Notes: generated by a model not told the origin, from the letters alone. 32,259 nt of DNA from Sneathiella sp. (GCA_021741195.1 JAIOYL010000019.1:1-32259), one strand, 5' to 3'. Numbered from the stretch's first letter, positions 17,674 through 25,981 are shown. A program made the numbers and translations.

Positions 17674-18321
17674 ATGAGCGATATTATTCTTTATGACTAT
17701 TGGCGGTCTTCCGCCAGCTACCGTGTCCGTATCGCGCTCAACCTCAAAAGACTTGCCTACAAGACTGTTCCTGTAAACCTGCTGACCCGTGACCATCTCA
17801 CGGCCGAACACCTCAACCGCAATCCGCAAGGATTTGTGCCCGCGCTTGAAATAGACGGCGAAATGATGACGCAGTCCCTTGCCATCATCGACTATCTCGA
17901 TGAAACCCGGCCCGAATTTCCGTTTCTGCCCGAAACCTCAGCCGCCCGGCAACGGGTGCGCGCCATGGCCCATGTTATCGCAATGGATACTCACCCGATC
18001 TGCAACCTCAATGTCGTCGCTCATGTCATTGGGCTGACGGGTGGGAGCGATACGGAAAAATCCGCCTGGATGCGGCATTTTATCACCAGGGGCCTGACGG
18101 CGCTGGAGACCATGATTGCCAGGGCCGGAAAAGGCGCCTTCTGCTTTGGGGATGAACCGACCCTCGCGGATATCTGTCTTGTCCCACAGATCTATAATGC
18201 CATTCGGTGGGGTGTCGATATGACGCCTCTTCCGCTCATTTCGGCGATTGGTGAGCGCTGCGCCCGGATAGAGGCCTTCGAAAAAGCCTATCCCGAAACC
18301 GTCCATACCGCCACTTCATGA
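17674..18321 (+). CDS. maiA: Maleylacetoacetate isomerase (zeta-class GST)
   Basis: A 215-residue protein, the normal length of zeta-class glutathione transferases. The ATG at 17674 fits the 13 bp spacing after DUF2783; an upstream in-frame start would lie within that gene. The N-terminal YDYWRSSASYRVRIALNLKR is the zeta signature, with Ser 12-13 kept and Ala 14 where Cys is usual (SSCS). NPQGFVPALEIDGEMMTQSL is the cis-Pro glutathione-binding segment, and TLADICLVPQIYNA is the C-terminal helical signature. It isomerises 4-maleylacetoacetate to 4-fumarylacetoacetate with glutathione, joining hmgA to fahA in the pathway. It is the last gene of the operon and converges on the CHASE2 gene. Confidence 0.95.
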   Translation: MSDIILYDYWRSSASYRVRIALNLKRLAYKTVPVNLLTRDHLTAEHLNRNPQGFVPALEIDGEMMTQSLAIIDYLDETRPEFPFLPETSAARQRVRAMAHVIAMDTHPICNLNVVAHVIGLTGGSDTEKSAWMRHFITRGLTALETMIARAGKGAFCFGDEPTLADICLVPQIYNAIRWGVDMTPLPLISAIGERCARIEAFEKAYPETVHTATS

Positions 18322-18348
18322 GCGCTTTTCGTCATGCGCATGCGGGGT

Positions 18349-20745
18349 TTAAAAGGATGCGCTTCCGGCGCACCACAAGCTCGTAGCCTCGGCACATCCC
18401 GGAACCTTCTGCCCCTTCTGCTCAGTGAATCCAGCCAGCAATTCGGCTGAATTCCCTGCGTCCCGAGCTTCCTTCACCAACTTTGCGGAGGCAATCACCC
18501 TCGCGCCCTCTGCCGCAGGCGCCTTGTGCAGGTTGCTCGTAATATATATTGCGTCGCCTATAGCGCTGACGACAGGATTTGCCGCATCTCCGGCAGCGTA
18601 AACAAGGACAGGGCCATACCCAAGACTGATACAGAACTTGACGGAATTATCTTCCGGCAATATCTGACGCGTCCCCCATTCAGAGAGCGTTACCGCCAGT
18701 TCCCGGCCACATTCAAGCGCGTTCACCGCATCATTCCGGCCGGCTTCCGGCAGACCGAACAGCGCCATGACGCCCTCGTCCGCGTCATCACCATATGTTT
18801 CAAGAAAGCCCGCATGTTTGACGACGGTCTTTTCAATAAGCCGGTTCAGGGCATGCAGAAACTGAGAGGCCCGCGTCGGCCCGAACGCTTTCCCCAGAGA
18901 TTTGAACCCGCTCATATTGATATAGAGCACCGCGACATCAAATGCGTTTACGGCGCCTTTTTCTATCGTCCCCGTCGCTGATAACGGCGGGAGCAGCGCC
19001 TTGGCCTTACGCGGTGAAGCTTCCATCACCGGGATAAGAGACGCCGGTTTCTTGCTTTTCTGCATAACATACTGCCCTCCCGGCTCGTCCTTTAATGGCG
19101 GCACCGGCAGTGGAACTACGCCGGGTGGAGGAAATACACCAGGCGCCTTCACCGTTTCAGGCTCGGGCTCCGGTTCAGGCTCCGGTGCCGGTTCAAGTTC
19201 AACGATGGATTCCGGTTCGACGAAACTTGCCGAGTCAGGGGTGCTTCCCACTTCCGGAGGATATACCTCATGCGAAATCTCCGGAACCGGCACGACGTCA
19301 TTTCCGGAACTGGAAAACCCCGTTATCTCGTTATCCGGCCCAAGCGTCACCTCGCCATCCTCCGGCACAACAACGGATTCTGATTTGGATTGAGGAAGTC
19401 TGGTCACCCGGTCAAAGGTCCAGGGCGCCATAAACTGTTTGGCATCAGCCTCCTCCGCTGCCTCAAATGCCCGTTTCCGCCGCGCAGAAATTCTCTTGGT
19501 TACCACCAGAACGGTTGTGCAGAGGATAATCGCAGCAAGTGGAAATGTAAGGCCGAGCCACAGGTTAAGCAAAACAAGGGCTTCAACATTTGCCGCTAGC
19601 AGCAGTGCCGTCGCCAAGCCCGCCAGCGTTAGAACAATCGAAATCCGGTTTGCCGCCGCCAGAAGCGCAAAAAACAAACCGATGAGGGCGAGCAGGAGGA
19701 TATCAAGGACGATTATCTGCTGGGACCGGATCAGTGGATTAAAATGCAGCAGATTATCGATAACATTCGCCAGAAACTCAATCTCCGACAGGTCCGGATC
19801 GAAGGGCGTTGCAACACTTGCGCCAGGACTCGTTGGTTCCAGCCCGATCAGGACCAGCTTGTCCTTGAAAGTATCCTGCGGCAACGTGCCGTCAAGCAGT
19901 TCCTCGAGGGTATGGCTCCGATACGTGCCCGCCGGACCATGATAATTCACCGCAAGCCGCATCAAGCTATCAGTTGGCAAATAAAGGCTTCCAATATTCA
20001 GGCCTTCGCCAAAGGCAACCACAATACCGGTGAGTTTCATATCAACGGAAAGACGGAAGACCTGCAATGCCGCTGAGGGATAAAAGGCGCCGCCGTATCC
20101 GACGACCGGATAGGCATATTGACGGCTTCTGGTCCCCCCAGTGCTCCCGATTACATGGCCCGGCATTCCCGCAACGAGAATTTCAGCATTTGGCGCCAAA
20201 AATCCACCGGCTTCGAGCGGCTTTTTCACGGATGCTGTTTCCCGGGAACGGAAAACGCTATAGGCAGTCCGTTGAATGGCATCCGGCAGGGCGGTGCGGC
20301 CACCATTGGCGGGTCCCATTGTAAAAACATAGGGAACCACAGCAGCGTTGGATCGATTTAAAGCCTTTGCCAGCTCTATATTCAACGCAGGATCCGATCC
20401 GGGGGCACCCGGCGCACTCATCTTTAACAAATTCGGATCGATCGCGATAACCCTGACGCCTTGCCTGTCCAGTAGATCAATCGCCTGAACAATCGACCCG
20501 GTGGCAACAGTTGACTGACCTGACGTTCCCGGCTTGTTGCCTCCGGCAAAGATGAGCTCGATACTCTGGTCTGCCAGAATTGGTCCACGCAACAGGAAGC
20601 GCCAGTCAAGCAGCTGACCCTCAATCAATTGAATAACAGGCTTGTCCCGTAAATTGACGAAAGCAACAATGAGCGCGGCACAGAGGCCCAGAACAATCAT
20701 TGCCTGGCTCATTCGTGTTATCGGGGAAGGTAAGCTTGTCGTCAT
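18349..20745 (-). CDS. CHASE2-domain membrane protein with degenerate class III cyclase domain
   Basis: A 798-residue sensor. One membrane span (13-31) leads to an extracytoplasmic CHASE2 domain (about 40-335), followed by three spans (about 344-415), a long acidic, proline-rich linker with an EP repeat (517-529), and a cyclase-homology domain (about 600-760). In place of catalytic residues it has Asn 610 in VLYINMSGF where the first metal Asp belongs, Glu 657 in DEGVMALFG for the second, Tyr 734 in GDAIYITSNL for the transition-state Asn, and Asn 738 for the Arg. Adenylate or guanylate cyclase activity is therefore unlikely, although the fold appears intact. It stands alone, convergent with maiA (27 bp gap). 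Ligand and output are unknown. Confidence 0.85.
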   Translation of the reverse strand: MTTSLPSPITRMSQAMIVLGLCAALIVAFVNLRDKPVIQLIEGQLLDWRFLLRGPILADQSIELIFAGGNKPGTSGQSTVATGSIVQAIDLLDRQGVRVIAIDPNLLKMSAPGAPGSDPALNIELAKALNRSNAAVVPYVFTMGPANGGRTALPDAIQRTAYSVFRSRETASVKKPLEAGGFLAPNAEILVAGMPGHVIGSTGGTRSRQYAYPVVGYGGAFYPSAALQVFRLSVDMKLTGIVVAFGEGLNIGSLYLPTDSLMRLAVNYHGPAGTYRSHTLEELLDGTLPQDTFKDKLVLIGLEPTSPGASVATPFDPDLSEIEFLANVIDNLLHFNPLIRSQQIIVLDILLLALIGLFFALLAAANRISIVLTLAGLATALLLAANVEALVLLNLWLGLTFPLAAIILCTTVLVVTKRISARRKRAFEAAEEADAKQFMAPWTFDRVTRLPQSKSESVVVPEDGEVTLGPDNEITGFSSSGNDVVPVPEISHEVYPPEVGSTPDSASFVEPESIVELEPAPEPEPEPEPETVKAPGVFPPPGVVPLPVPPLKDEPGGQYVMQKSKKPASLIPVMEASPRKAKALLPPLSATGTIEKGAVNAFDVAVLYINMSGFKSLGKAFGPTRASQFLHALNRLIEKTVVKHAGFLETYGDDADEGVMALFGLPEAGRNDAVNALECGRELAVTLSEWGTRQILPEDNSVKFCISLGYGPVLVYAAGDAANPVVSAIGDAIYITSNLHKAPAAEGARVIASAKLVKEARDAGNSAELLAGFTEQKGQKVPGCAEATSLWCAGSASF
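19156..19197 (-). repeat. Glu-Pro repeat tract in the CHASE2 linker
   Basis: Codons for alternating Glu and Pro (residues about 517-530) form an imperfect 6-base tandem repeat inside the coding sequence. It should give a stiff, extended, acidic spacer between membrane and cyclase-like domain and could vary in copy number between strains. Confidence 0.7.
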
Positions 20746-21002
20746 GCTCTATTATGCCAACCTTAAGGAGGACTGTTGCTGATAATTCTGGAAAAATACC
20801 CGGTCAATTCAGGGCCATAGCCTATCAGTATCGGGCAATTTTACTACTGATTTTTTGAAAACACTCCAGTTGTCCAGTCCCATTACGCGGAGTAGGCAAC
20901 ACAGCCTTTACCTCAGGCGATAAATTTGAAATACTCGCCGTTCCGGTAAGCAACAATCAACAAGAACCGGTCAATCCCGCATCCCGGGAAATGGAGGAAC
21001 CC

Positions 21003-21791
21003 ATGCCATCGAACAACTATGTCCGGCTCAGGCAGATCTGCCTTGCGGCGTCCGACATCAAACATGCGGAGACGGTTTTGAGCAATGTCCTCGGTCTGGA
21101 GGTCTGCCATCGCTCAAACCTGCCGCAATTCGGGCTTGAAAACATCATGTATGCGCTCAACGGCGTTTTTCTCGAAATTGTGGCGCCGACAAAAGCCAAT
21201 ACAGCCGTCGACAGGTTCCTCGCGCGCAACAAGGGGCGCGGCGGCTATATGGCTATTTTTGACTGCGCCGATGTCACCCGCCACAAGGCCCTTGCGCATG
21301 CCGCGGGAGTTGAGCCGATTTACGAGCGGAGTGACGAAAAGGCCGATCTTCTTCAGCTCAACCCCAAGCAGACAGGTGCCACCATGATGGAATTTGACCA
21401 CCATTATGGTGACGATGGCATGCTGGGTCATTATGAATGGGCCGGGGATGGCTGGCACAAATTCGTCAAGACGGATGTCACCAAAGATGTGCTCAGCATC
21501 GAAATCTGCAGCCCTGATGTTGGCGCGCGCGCCGCGCTCTGGGGAAGGATATGTGACAGGCCCGTCTTGGACCTGGGAAACAATATACGGGAAATCAGTC
21601 TCGATTATGGAACGATCCTCTTTCGCGATGCCGTCAACGGTGAGGCGGAGCAGCTCTCGGCCATGGACCTGACCGTTGCCGATCCCGGCAAAATGCTGGA
21701 AACGGCGAAGCGGGCGGGATGCCCCGTTTCAGATAAGAGTTTCGATTATTGCGGAGTGGAATTTCGACTGCACGCGGGCACAAAACCATAA
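21003..21791 (+). CDS. VOC-fold (glyoxalase/dioxygenase superfamily) protein
   Basis: A 262-residue protein with two VOC-like halves. The first opens VRLRQICLAASDIKHAETVL, the usual beta-alpha-beta start, then FGLENIMYALNGVFLEIVAP with the metal-ligand Glu near residue 58. The second is VLSIEICSPDVGARAALWGR and ends in FDYCGVEFRLHAG. An ATG at 20991 is in frame, but GGAGG of that stretch is the Shine-Dalgarno for the ATG at 21003, so the latter is the better start. VOC proteins include glyoxalases, epimerases and extradiol dioxygenases. It is not a typical 4-hydroxyphenylpyruvate dioxygenase, which is longer and has a different C-terminal half. Two MaoC-like genes follow after 58 bp, so a CoA-linked pathway is plausible. 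Confidence 0.78.
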   Translation: MPSNNYVRLRQICLAASDIKHAETVLSNVLGLEVCHRSNLPQFGLENIMYALNGVFLEIVAPTKANTAVDRFLARNKGRGGYMAIFDCADVTRHKALAHAAGVEPIYERSDEKADLLQLNPKQTGATMMEFDHHYGDDGMLGHYEWAGDGWHKFVKTDVTKDVLSIEICSPDVGARAALWGRICDRPVLDLGNNIREISLDYGTILFRDAVNGEAEQLSAMDLTVADPGKMLETAKRAGCPVSDKSFDYCGVEFRLHAGTKP

Positions 21792-21849
21792 CAAGAAGCG
21801 AAGATGGCGTCACGGCGCCACTAAAAACGCCCTAGGAGGGGAAAAGTAA

Positions 21850-22332
21850 ATGACTGTACTTGATCTTGACAACTTCGAAACCGACTTCTGGAAGGACGTC
21901 GACAAACGCGCCACCTGGGATGAGATCATTCCAGGAGAACTCCGCGATACCCGGCCCGTCACACTCAGCAAGGAAGTAATCGCCCGCTACGCCAAGGGCG
22001 TCGGCGAGGATAATCCACTCTATTTCGATGAGGACTACGCGAAAACGACCATTTACGGCGGCGTTATCGCGCCGCCCTCCATCCATATCCTGCTGATGTT
22101 CGCCTGTACGACGACGGAGGACTGGATGCGCTCTCCCGGCACCATCAACGCGGGGCAGAACTGGTCCTATCATGTGCCGATCCGGCCGGGCGACACCATC
22201 ACCATGCGCGGCACCGCGCTTGACCGGTTCATCCGCAAGGACCGGCTTTTCGCCGTCCATGAAAATACCTTCACCAATCAGTTCGGCGAAGTTGTCTGCA
22301 CCGGCCGTGGCCAGACCATCCGGCCTGCTTAA
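21850..22332 (+). CDS. MaoC-like hydratase subunit lacking the catalytic His (subunit A)
   Basis: A 160-residue hot-dog-fold protein of the MaoC N-terminal type. KEVIARYAKGVGEDNPLYFD resembles the hydratase-2 motif, but the catalytic position that is His in active enzymes (NPLH) is Tyr here (NPLY). YGGVIAPPSIH and NWSYHVPIRPGDTITMRG are family segments. A strong Shine-Dalgarno (AGGAGGGG) precedes the ATG. It is followed 19 bp later by a second MaoC protein that keeps the His, so the two probably form a heterodimer with one active site per pair, as in the steroid-degrading ChsH1/ChsH2 hydratases. The acyl-CoA substrate is unknown. Confidence 0.85.
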   Translation: MTVLDLDNFETDFWKDVDKRATWDEIIPGELRDTRPVTLSKEVIARYAKGVGEDNPLYFDEDYAKTTIYGGVIAPPSIHILLMFACTTTEDWMRSPGTINAGQNWSYHVPIRPGDTITMRGTALDRFIRKDRLFAVHENTFTNQFGEVVCTGRGQTIRPA

Positions 22333-22351
22333 TCAACAAAGGAATAGAAAA

Positions 22352-22810
22352 ATGACTGCAGAAGAACAGTTTAACAAGGTTGATGAGGGCGAGGTTATCA
22401 CCGGTCGTCCCTTCACCGTCACCCGCGACACGATCCAGGCCTTCGCCGATGCGTCGCTTGACTACAACCCGCTTCATTTCGATGATAACTACATGAAGAA
22501 CAAATTCGGCAAGACCAGCTTCGACGGCGTTATCATGCATGGCATGCAGAATTTCGCGCTGATCACGCGGACCCTCACCGACTGGCTGATCCCGCGCGGC
22601 GGGTTTCACCGGCGGCTGGAAACGCGCTGGCTGAAACCGGTGCAGCTCGGCCATACCATCACCCCCGTCGTCACGCTGCAGAGCAAGAAGAAGACAGAAA
22701 AGGGTTACTGGCTCCTGTTCGACGTGGAGGTGAACAACCAGGACGGCATGCTCGTCGCCACTGGTAACGCCATGGCCGAGTTTATCGACGCCATTCCGGG
22801 CATGAGGTGA
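22352..22810 (+). CDS. MaoC-like enoyl-CoA hydratase subunit with intact motif (subunit B)
   Basis: A 152-residue single hot-dog protein. TRDTIQAFADASLDYNPLHF matches the hydratase-2 signature with catalytic Asp and His, followed by FDGVIMHGMQNFALITRTL. Longer in-frame starts run back into the preceding gene; the ATG at 22352 follows AAGGAATAG and leaves a 19 bp gap. It would hydrate a trans-2-enoyl-CoA to a 3-hydroxyacyl-CoA, with the partner subunit upstream shaping the substrate pocket. It ends the VOC-MaoC-MaoC set and converges on the ankyrin gene 38 bp away. Confidence 0.87.
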   Translation: MTAEEQFNKVDEGEVITGRPFTVTRDTIQAFADASLDYNPLHFDDNYMKNKFGKTSFDGVIMHGMQNFALITRTLTDWLIPRGGFHRRLETRWLKPVQLGHTITPVVTLQSKKKTEKGYWLLFDVEVNNQDGMLVATGNAMAEFIDAIPGMR

Positions 22811-22833
22811 GGCGCGCTGAGCGCTGAAGTTCC

Positions 22834-22864
22834 GGCGGCGCGGCCGGGCTAACCCCGCGCCGCC
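22834..22864. terminator. GC-rich hairpin between convergent genes
   Basis: GGCGGCGCGG at 22834-22843 and its exact complement at 22855-22864 form a perfect 10 bp stem with an 11-base loop. It overlaps the last codons and stop of the ankyrin gene and lies just after the MaoC stop. There is no U-run on either strand, so it is a possible bidirectional transcript-end stabiliser, not a classic intrinsic terminator. Confidence 0.4.
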
Positions 22865-23382
22865 TTCATCGCCGCCGCGATCTCATCATACCCGCTGATC
22901 TCCGCCTCCTCGAGCGCGGAGGTGTTGTCGTCGATCCGTGTCTTGAGGTGCGGATCGGCGCCGCGCGAAAGCAGGAGCTTGACCGCCGTCAAATCGCGCT
23001 GCGCCGCCGCGTAATGGAGCGCCGTCCAGTCATTGATCCCGCGCTGGTGAATATCCGCCCCGTGATCGAGAAGAAGCGCGATCAGATCGTATTTATCCGC
23101 CCGGTCCGTCGAGAGCAGCGTGAACAGCGCCGGAAATCCGTCATTCTCGCTGTAGTTCACATCAGCGCCGAGGGCGAGAAGCTCGTATATCATCGAGGTC
23201 GGCGACCAGCAGAATGCGTAGTCGAGGGGCGCGCCCGCGCAGCCCAGTTCAAATGGCTGGATGCAATTGGGAAAACCCGGCGGATCGCCGAGCAGATGCC
23301 GGATTCTCTCCAGGTCTCCGGCGCGGTAGGCGGCGTCGAGTTCAATGGTCCGCCGCCGGGTATCGGTTGGGTCCTTTGACAT
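22849..23382 (-). CDS. Ankyrin repeat protein
   Basis: A 177-residue soluble protein with about three to four ankyrin repeats. The clearest is NDWTALHYAAAQRDLTAVKL with LLLSRGADPHLKT (about residues 115-150), preceded by DKYDLIALLLDHGADIHQRG and MIYELLALGADVNYSENDGF. The N-terminal 40 residues (RRRTIELDAAYRAGDLERIR) form a capping repeat. Ankyrin stacks bind other proteins; no catalytic domain or signal peptide is seen. It lies 52 bp downstream of the oxygenase-like gene on the same strand and is likely cotranscribed with it. Partner unknown. Confidence 0.85.
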   Translation of the reverse strand: MSKDPTDTRRRTIELDAAYRAGDLERIRHLLGDPPGFPNCIQPFELGCAGAPLDYAFCWSPTSMIYELLALGADVNYSENDGFPALFTLLSTDRADKYDLIALLLDHGADIHQRGINDWTALHYAAAQRDLTAVKLLLSRGADPHLKTRIDDNTSALEEAEISGYDEIAAAMKAARG

Positions 23383-23434
23383 GGTGGCATCATATCAGGA
23401 AAAACGCCGCCGCCGAGAAAAATCCATGCTGCGG

Positions 23435-24385
23435 CTACTCCGCCGAAGGCGCCTTATAGACGCTGGTGATCGTTTCTTTCCACGCCTCATCATTCCAGAA
23501 ATCGCCGGGCCGCGCCGTCCTGATCCCGCGCGCCGCCAGGTCGTCGCAAAAGACATCGATGATCAGGTCCTTGCTGAGGTCATTGCTGTGATCGTCATAG
23601 GCGGCGGCTTCCGCCTCATCCTTGAAGCAATATCCCTTCCAGAGGACAGAAAGGCGCACTTCGCCATAGGCAAGATCGGCGACGATCTTCCCTTCATCCT
23701 CGACCCGCCAGCGGTTGTCCGGCGTCAGCGTCAATGTCGCGTCATGGCCGAAATCGTCATAGCGGTGCCGTTCCGCCTCCGGGCCGACGCTGCCGACCCG
23801 GTGCCACATATATTCGTTGTCGGCGAGGACGCAGCAATTGCTGTAGGGCGGCCGCTCGGTTTTCGAGGGCGCGCCGAGGCCGTCGGGCCAGTATTCGAAC
23901 TCGCCGCCCTCGCCATCGTAGAACCAGGTGATCGCCGAGGCGACCGGCACCGCCCAGTTATGGAAAAGGCCGGAATAACCCATCGGCTCCAGCATCCAGC
24001 TCGGCACCTCGCGGTTCTGCGCGCCGCGGAAAAACGGCAAGTCCTGATGGGCGGGTAATCCTTCCGCAGGCAGGTTGAGATTGGTCATCATGGCGACGGG
24101 GCGGATCACTTCCGCCTCGAAGGACTTTTTCGCCGCCTCAATGAAGCGATCATTGTGGAAAAAGGGCTCGGCCCCGTCGAAAACGACCTTGCCACCGAGC
24201 GCCCAGAAATTACGGAACCAGCCGCCGGATGTTTCTCCCTTATTGCGATGAACCGCTGAAAGCGTCTTGTAGGGGCTGCCCTTTTTGATCAGTTCAACGA
24301 CGCCTTCGGGATCGTCGAAAGCCGGATCAAGCCGGACCGGCGGCGCGAGCAGATGTTTCGGACGGATTTTGAATGGAATGTTCAT
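23435..24385 (-). CDS. 2-oxoglutarate/Fe(II) oxygenase-like protein of unknown function
   Basis: A 316-residue soluble protein that I cannot place in a named family. Its central part has the spacing of the 2OG/Fe(II) facial triad: His 113 and Asp 115 in GLPAHQDLPFFRG, then His 195 in NEYMWHRVG about 80 residues later, and a later Arg in YGEVRLSVLWKG that could hold 2-oxoglutarate. AITWFYDGEGGEFEYWPDG between them is the usual strand region of the jelly-roll core. A longer in-frame start (24445) would add 20 Lys/Arg-rich residues; I prefer MNIPFKIRPKHLL at 24385. It stands between an MFS transporter (115 bp upstream, after a terminator-like hairpin) and an ankyrin gene. Assignment rests on the triad only. 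Confidence 0.6.
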   Translation of the reverse strand: MNIPFKIRPKHLLAPPVRLDPAFDDPEGVVELIKKGSPYKTLSAVHRNKGETSGGWFRNFWALGGKVVFDGAEPFFHNDRFIEAAKKSFEAEVIRPVAMMTNLNLPAEGLPAHQDLPFFRGAQNREVPSWMLEPMGYSGLFHNWAVPVASAITWFYDGEGGEFEYWPDGLGAPSKTERPPYSNCCVLADNEYMWHRVGSVGPEAERHRYDDFGHDATLTLTPDNRWRVEDEGKIVADLAYGEVRLSVLWKGYCFKDEAEAAAYDDHSNDLSKDLIIDVFCDDLAARGIRTARPGDFWNDEAWKETITSVYKAPSAE

Positions 24386-24482
24386 TCTATTTTCCTTTTT
24401 CTTCTTATTTTTTCGTAATATGCCACAGTTGATCTTTCCAGGCAATCGCAGACTGAACTTTCGCAGTACAAGAGAGGCCGTG

Positions 24483-24502
24483 AAAAAACCGTCAAACGGC
24501 TT
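24483..24502 (-). terminator. Intrinsic terminator after the MFS gene
   Basis: On the minus strand AAGCCGT-TTG-ACGGTTT forms a 7 bp stem (one G.T pair) with a three-base loop, running into six Ts at 24488-24483. It overlaps the last base pairs of the MFS stop codon region. The stem is short, so termination may be partial. Confidence 0.45.
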
Positions 24503-25715
24503 ACTCGGCCGGTGAGATTACCGTCCCCAGCCGCTCCCGGCGGACCCGGCCCGGCAAGATCAGCGCCGCCAGTGAAATCAGGGCGGCAACGATTGCAACG
24601 ACGGTGATCACGCCTTCAAATCCGGCGCCCGATTCCAAAATGAAACGCGCCGCCATGAGCGACAGCGCGCCGATCACAAGGTTCAGCATCAGCTTCACCG
24701 ACATGACCTTTGCCCTCCAGGCATCCGGGACATAGCGCGCAATAACCGTATCGGTTATCGGTATCTGGCCGAAAACAAAGGTCATCGCAACCACGGTCGC
24801 AAAGAAAAGTGCATAGTTGGTCTGCATCGCCATAATGCCGATCAACACAGGCTGCGCGAGAGCAATCGTAAAGAGCACCGGCTTGACCCGGTATTTATCA
24901 ATCAATCGACCGACCACGAGCTGTGCAAAGGCAGCAATAGCATAAACCAGCGCCGCAAGCAGGCCTGTCGTGGCGATATTTGAGGTGACGCCCGGCAGGC
25001 TGACCTCGAACATGCGAGGGATGATGAAGGTCATGGTCCCGAAAACAAAGCCGCCAGCGGACGTCACCAGCGCGATGGCGAGCAATGCGCGCTTCCAGCC
25101 CGGCATAAAGCCAACAATCTCCTTTTCACCCGCCGCATGGACAGGCGGCCGTGCCCCGCCCCGGCGGGCGAAGATGAGGAAACCGATGCCGGTGAGTATG
25201 GCGGCGATCCCCGGCAGGATGAAGGCGAGCTGCCAGTTATGGCCGGCGAGGATGAAGCCCGTGATCAGCGGCGCCGCCGCGACGCCCATATTACCCCAGA
25301 CGCCGTTGATCCCCACGCGCCAGCCGACCCGACCGCCCCCCTGAACAATCATGGCGATGCCCACGGGATGATAGATCGAGGCGAACAGGCCGATCGCGGC
25401 GAGGCCAAAGGAAATTTGCAGAGGCGACTGCGCAAAACCCGTGATGATGGCGGCAAGTCCGACCCCGATGAAAAACACGGTGATCACGCCAATACGGTTC
25501 CATTTATCGGCAAGATAGGCGGCAAATGGCGCTCCGGCGCCAAACAGAACCAGCGAAGGAATACCGTAGGGGATCATTTCCGCATAAGCCCCGTCGGCTG
25601 CCAGACCAAAGGAAAGCCCCGCGCTAAACGCCGCTTTCGCAAAAATCAGCATGAACAGATGATCAACGAAATGACCGAAGTTAAGAAAGGTAAAGCGAAG
25701 CTGCTGACTGGTCAT
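24501..25715 (-). CDS. MFS transporter, fosmidomycin-resistance-like
   Basis: A 404-residue, 12-span membrane protein. FTFLNFGHFVDHLFMLIF at the N-terminus, FAAYLADKWNRIGVITVFF (the loop 2-3 motif) and GLFASIYHPVGIAMIV in span 4 are typical of the Fsr-like branch of the major facilitator superfamily. VVGRLIDKYRVKPVLF marks the second-half repeat of the loop motif. Substrate unknown; Fsr relatives are mostly proton-driven exporters. It is divergent from the TPP-riboswitch operon with about 140 bp between start codon and that promoter, which raises but does not prove a link to thiamine metabolism. No THI element is seen on its own strand. Confidence 0.82.
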   Translation of the reverse strand: MTSQQLRFTFLNFGHFVDHLFMLIFAKAAFSAGLSFGLAADGAYAEMIPYGIPSLVLFGAGAPFAAYLADKWNRIGVITVFFIGVGLAAIITGFAQSPLQISFGLAAIGLFASIYHPVGIAMIVQGGGRVGWRVGINGVWGNMGVAAAPLITGFILAGHNWQLAFILPGIAAILTGIGFLIFARRGGARPPVHAAGEKEIVGFMPGWKRALLAIALVTSAGGFVFGTMTFIIPRMFEVSLPGVTSNIATTGLLAALVYAIAAFAQLVVGRLIDKYRVKPVLFTIALAQPVLIGIMAMQTNYALFFATVVAMTFVFGQIPITDTVIARYVPDAWRAKVMSVKLMLNLVIGALSLMAARFILESGAGFEGVITVVAIVAALISLAALILPGRVRRERLGTVISPAE

Positions 25716-25857
25716 GGGTTTTATCCTGACATTGGACGGGGCCGGTTGGGGCCGTATCCCCGCTCTTTTATCGCTTCAATTTATCATAAAGGCAGCCAGG
25801 CTGTCACAGTCCTTTTTTGAACCCGCCGCATTAGGTTTTTTCACGCGATATTTCACA

Positions 25858-25885
25858 TTGCAAAACGGCCATAATACCCTAGAAT
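25858..25885 (+). promoter_or_regulatory. Sigma-70-type promoter of the TPP-riboswitch operon
   Basis: TTGCAA (25858-25863) and TAGAAT (25880-25885) are separated by 16 bp and match the -35 and -10 consensus at 4 and 5 of 6 positions. Transcription would begin near 25892, immediately before the riboswitch. Confidence 0.5.
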
Positions 25886-25893
25886 AAAGATTA

Positions 25894-25981
25894 CTCATCG
25901 GGGTGCCTGTTTGGGCTGAGAGGCAGAATAAATGCCGACCCGTAGAACCTGATCCGGTTAGAACCGGCGGAGGGAATTGAG
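25894..25981 (+). promoter_or_regulatory. TPP riboswitch (THI element)
   Basis: The conserved blocks occur in order: GGGGTGCC (25900-25907), GGCTGAGA (25914-25921), GCCGACCC (25934-25941), GAACCTGATCCGG (25945-25957) and CCGGCGGAGGGAA (25964-25976). CTCA (25894-25897) and TGAG (25978-25981) close the P1 stem, and CCGGTT/AACCGG form the P4/P5-type arm. The element binds thiamine pyrophosphate and lowers expression of the genes downstream. GAACCGGC inside the aptamer (25961-25968) can instead pair with GCCGGTTC just after it (25982-25989), which offers a switch helix. Confidence 0.96.

Noticed and set aside
19156-19197. Repeat tract considered as CRISPR or mobile element
   Set aside because: It is a short in-frame codon repeat for Glu-Pro inside a coding sequence, with no spacers.
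20746-21002. Gap of 257 bp upstream of the VOC gene
   Set aside because: Searched by eye for a small gene or structured RNA; only a Shine-Dalgarno for the VOC gene is convincing.
21003-21791. 4-hydroxyphenylpyruvate dioxygenase (hpd) to complete tyrosine breakdown
   Set aside because: The VOC protein is only 262 residues and lacks the HPPD C-terminal half and its conserved motifs.
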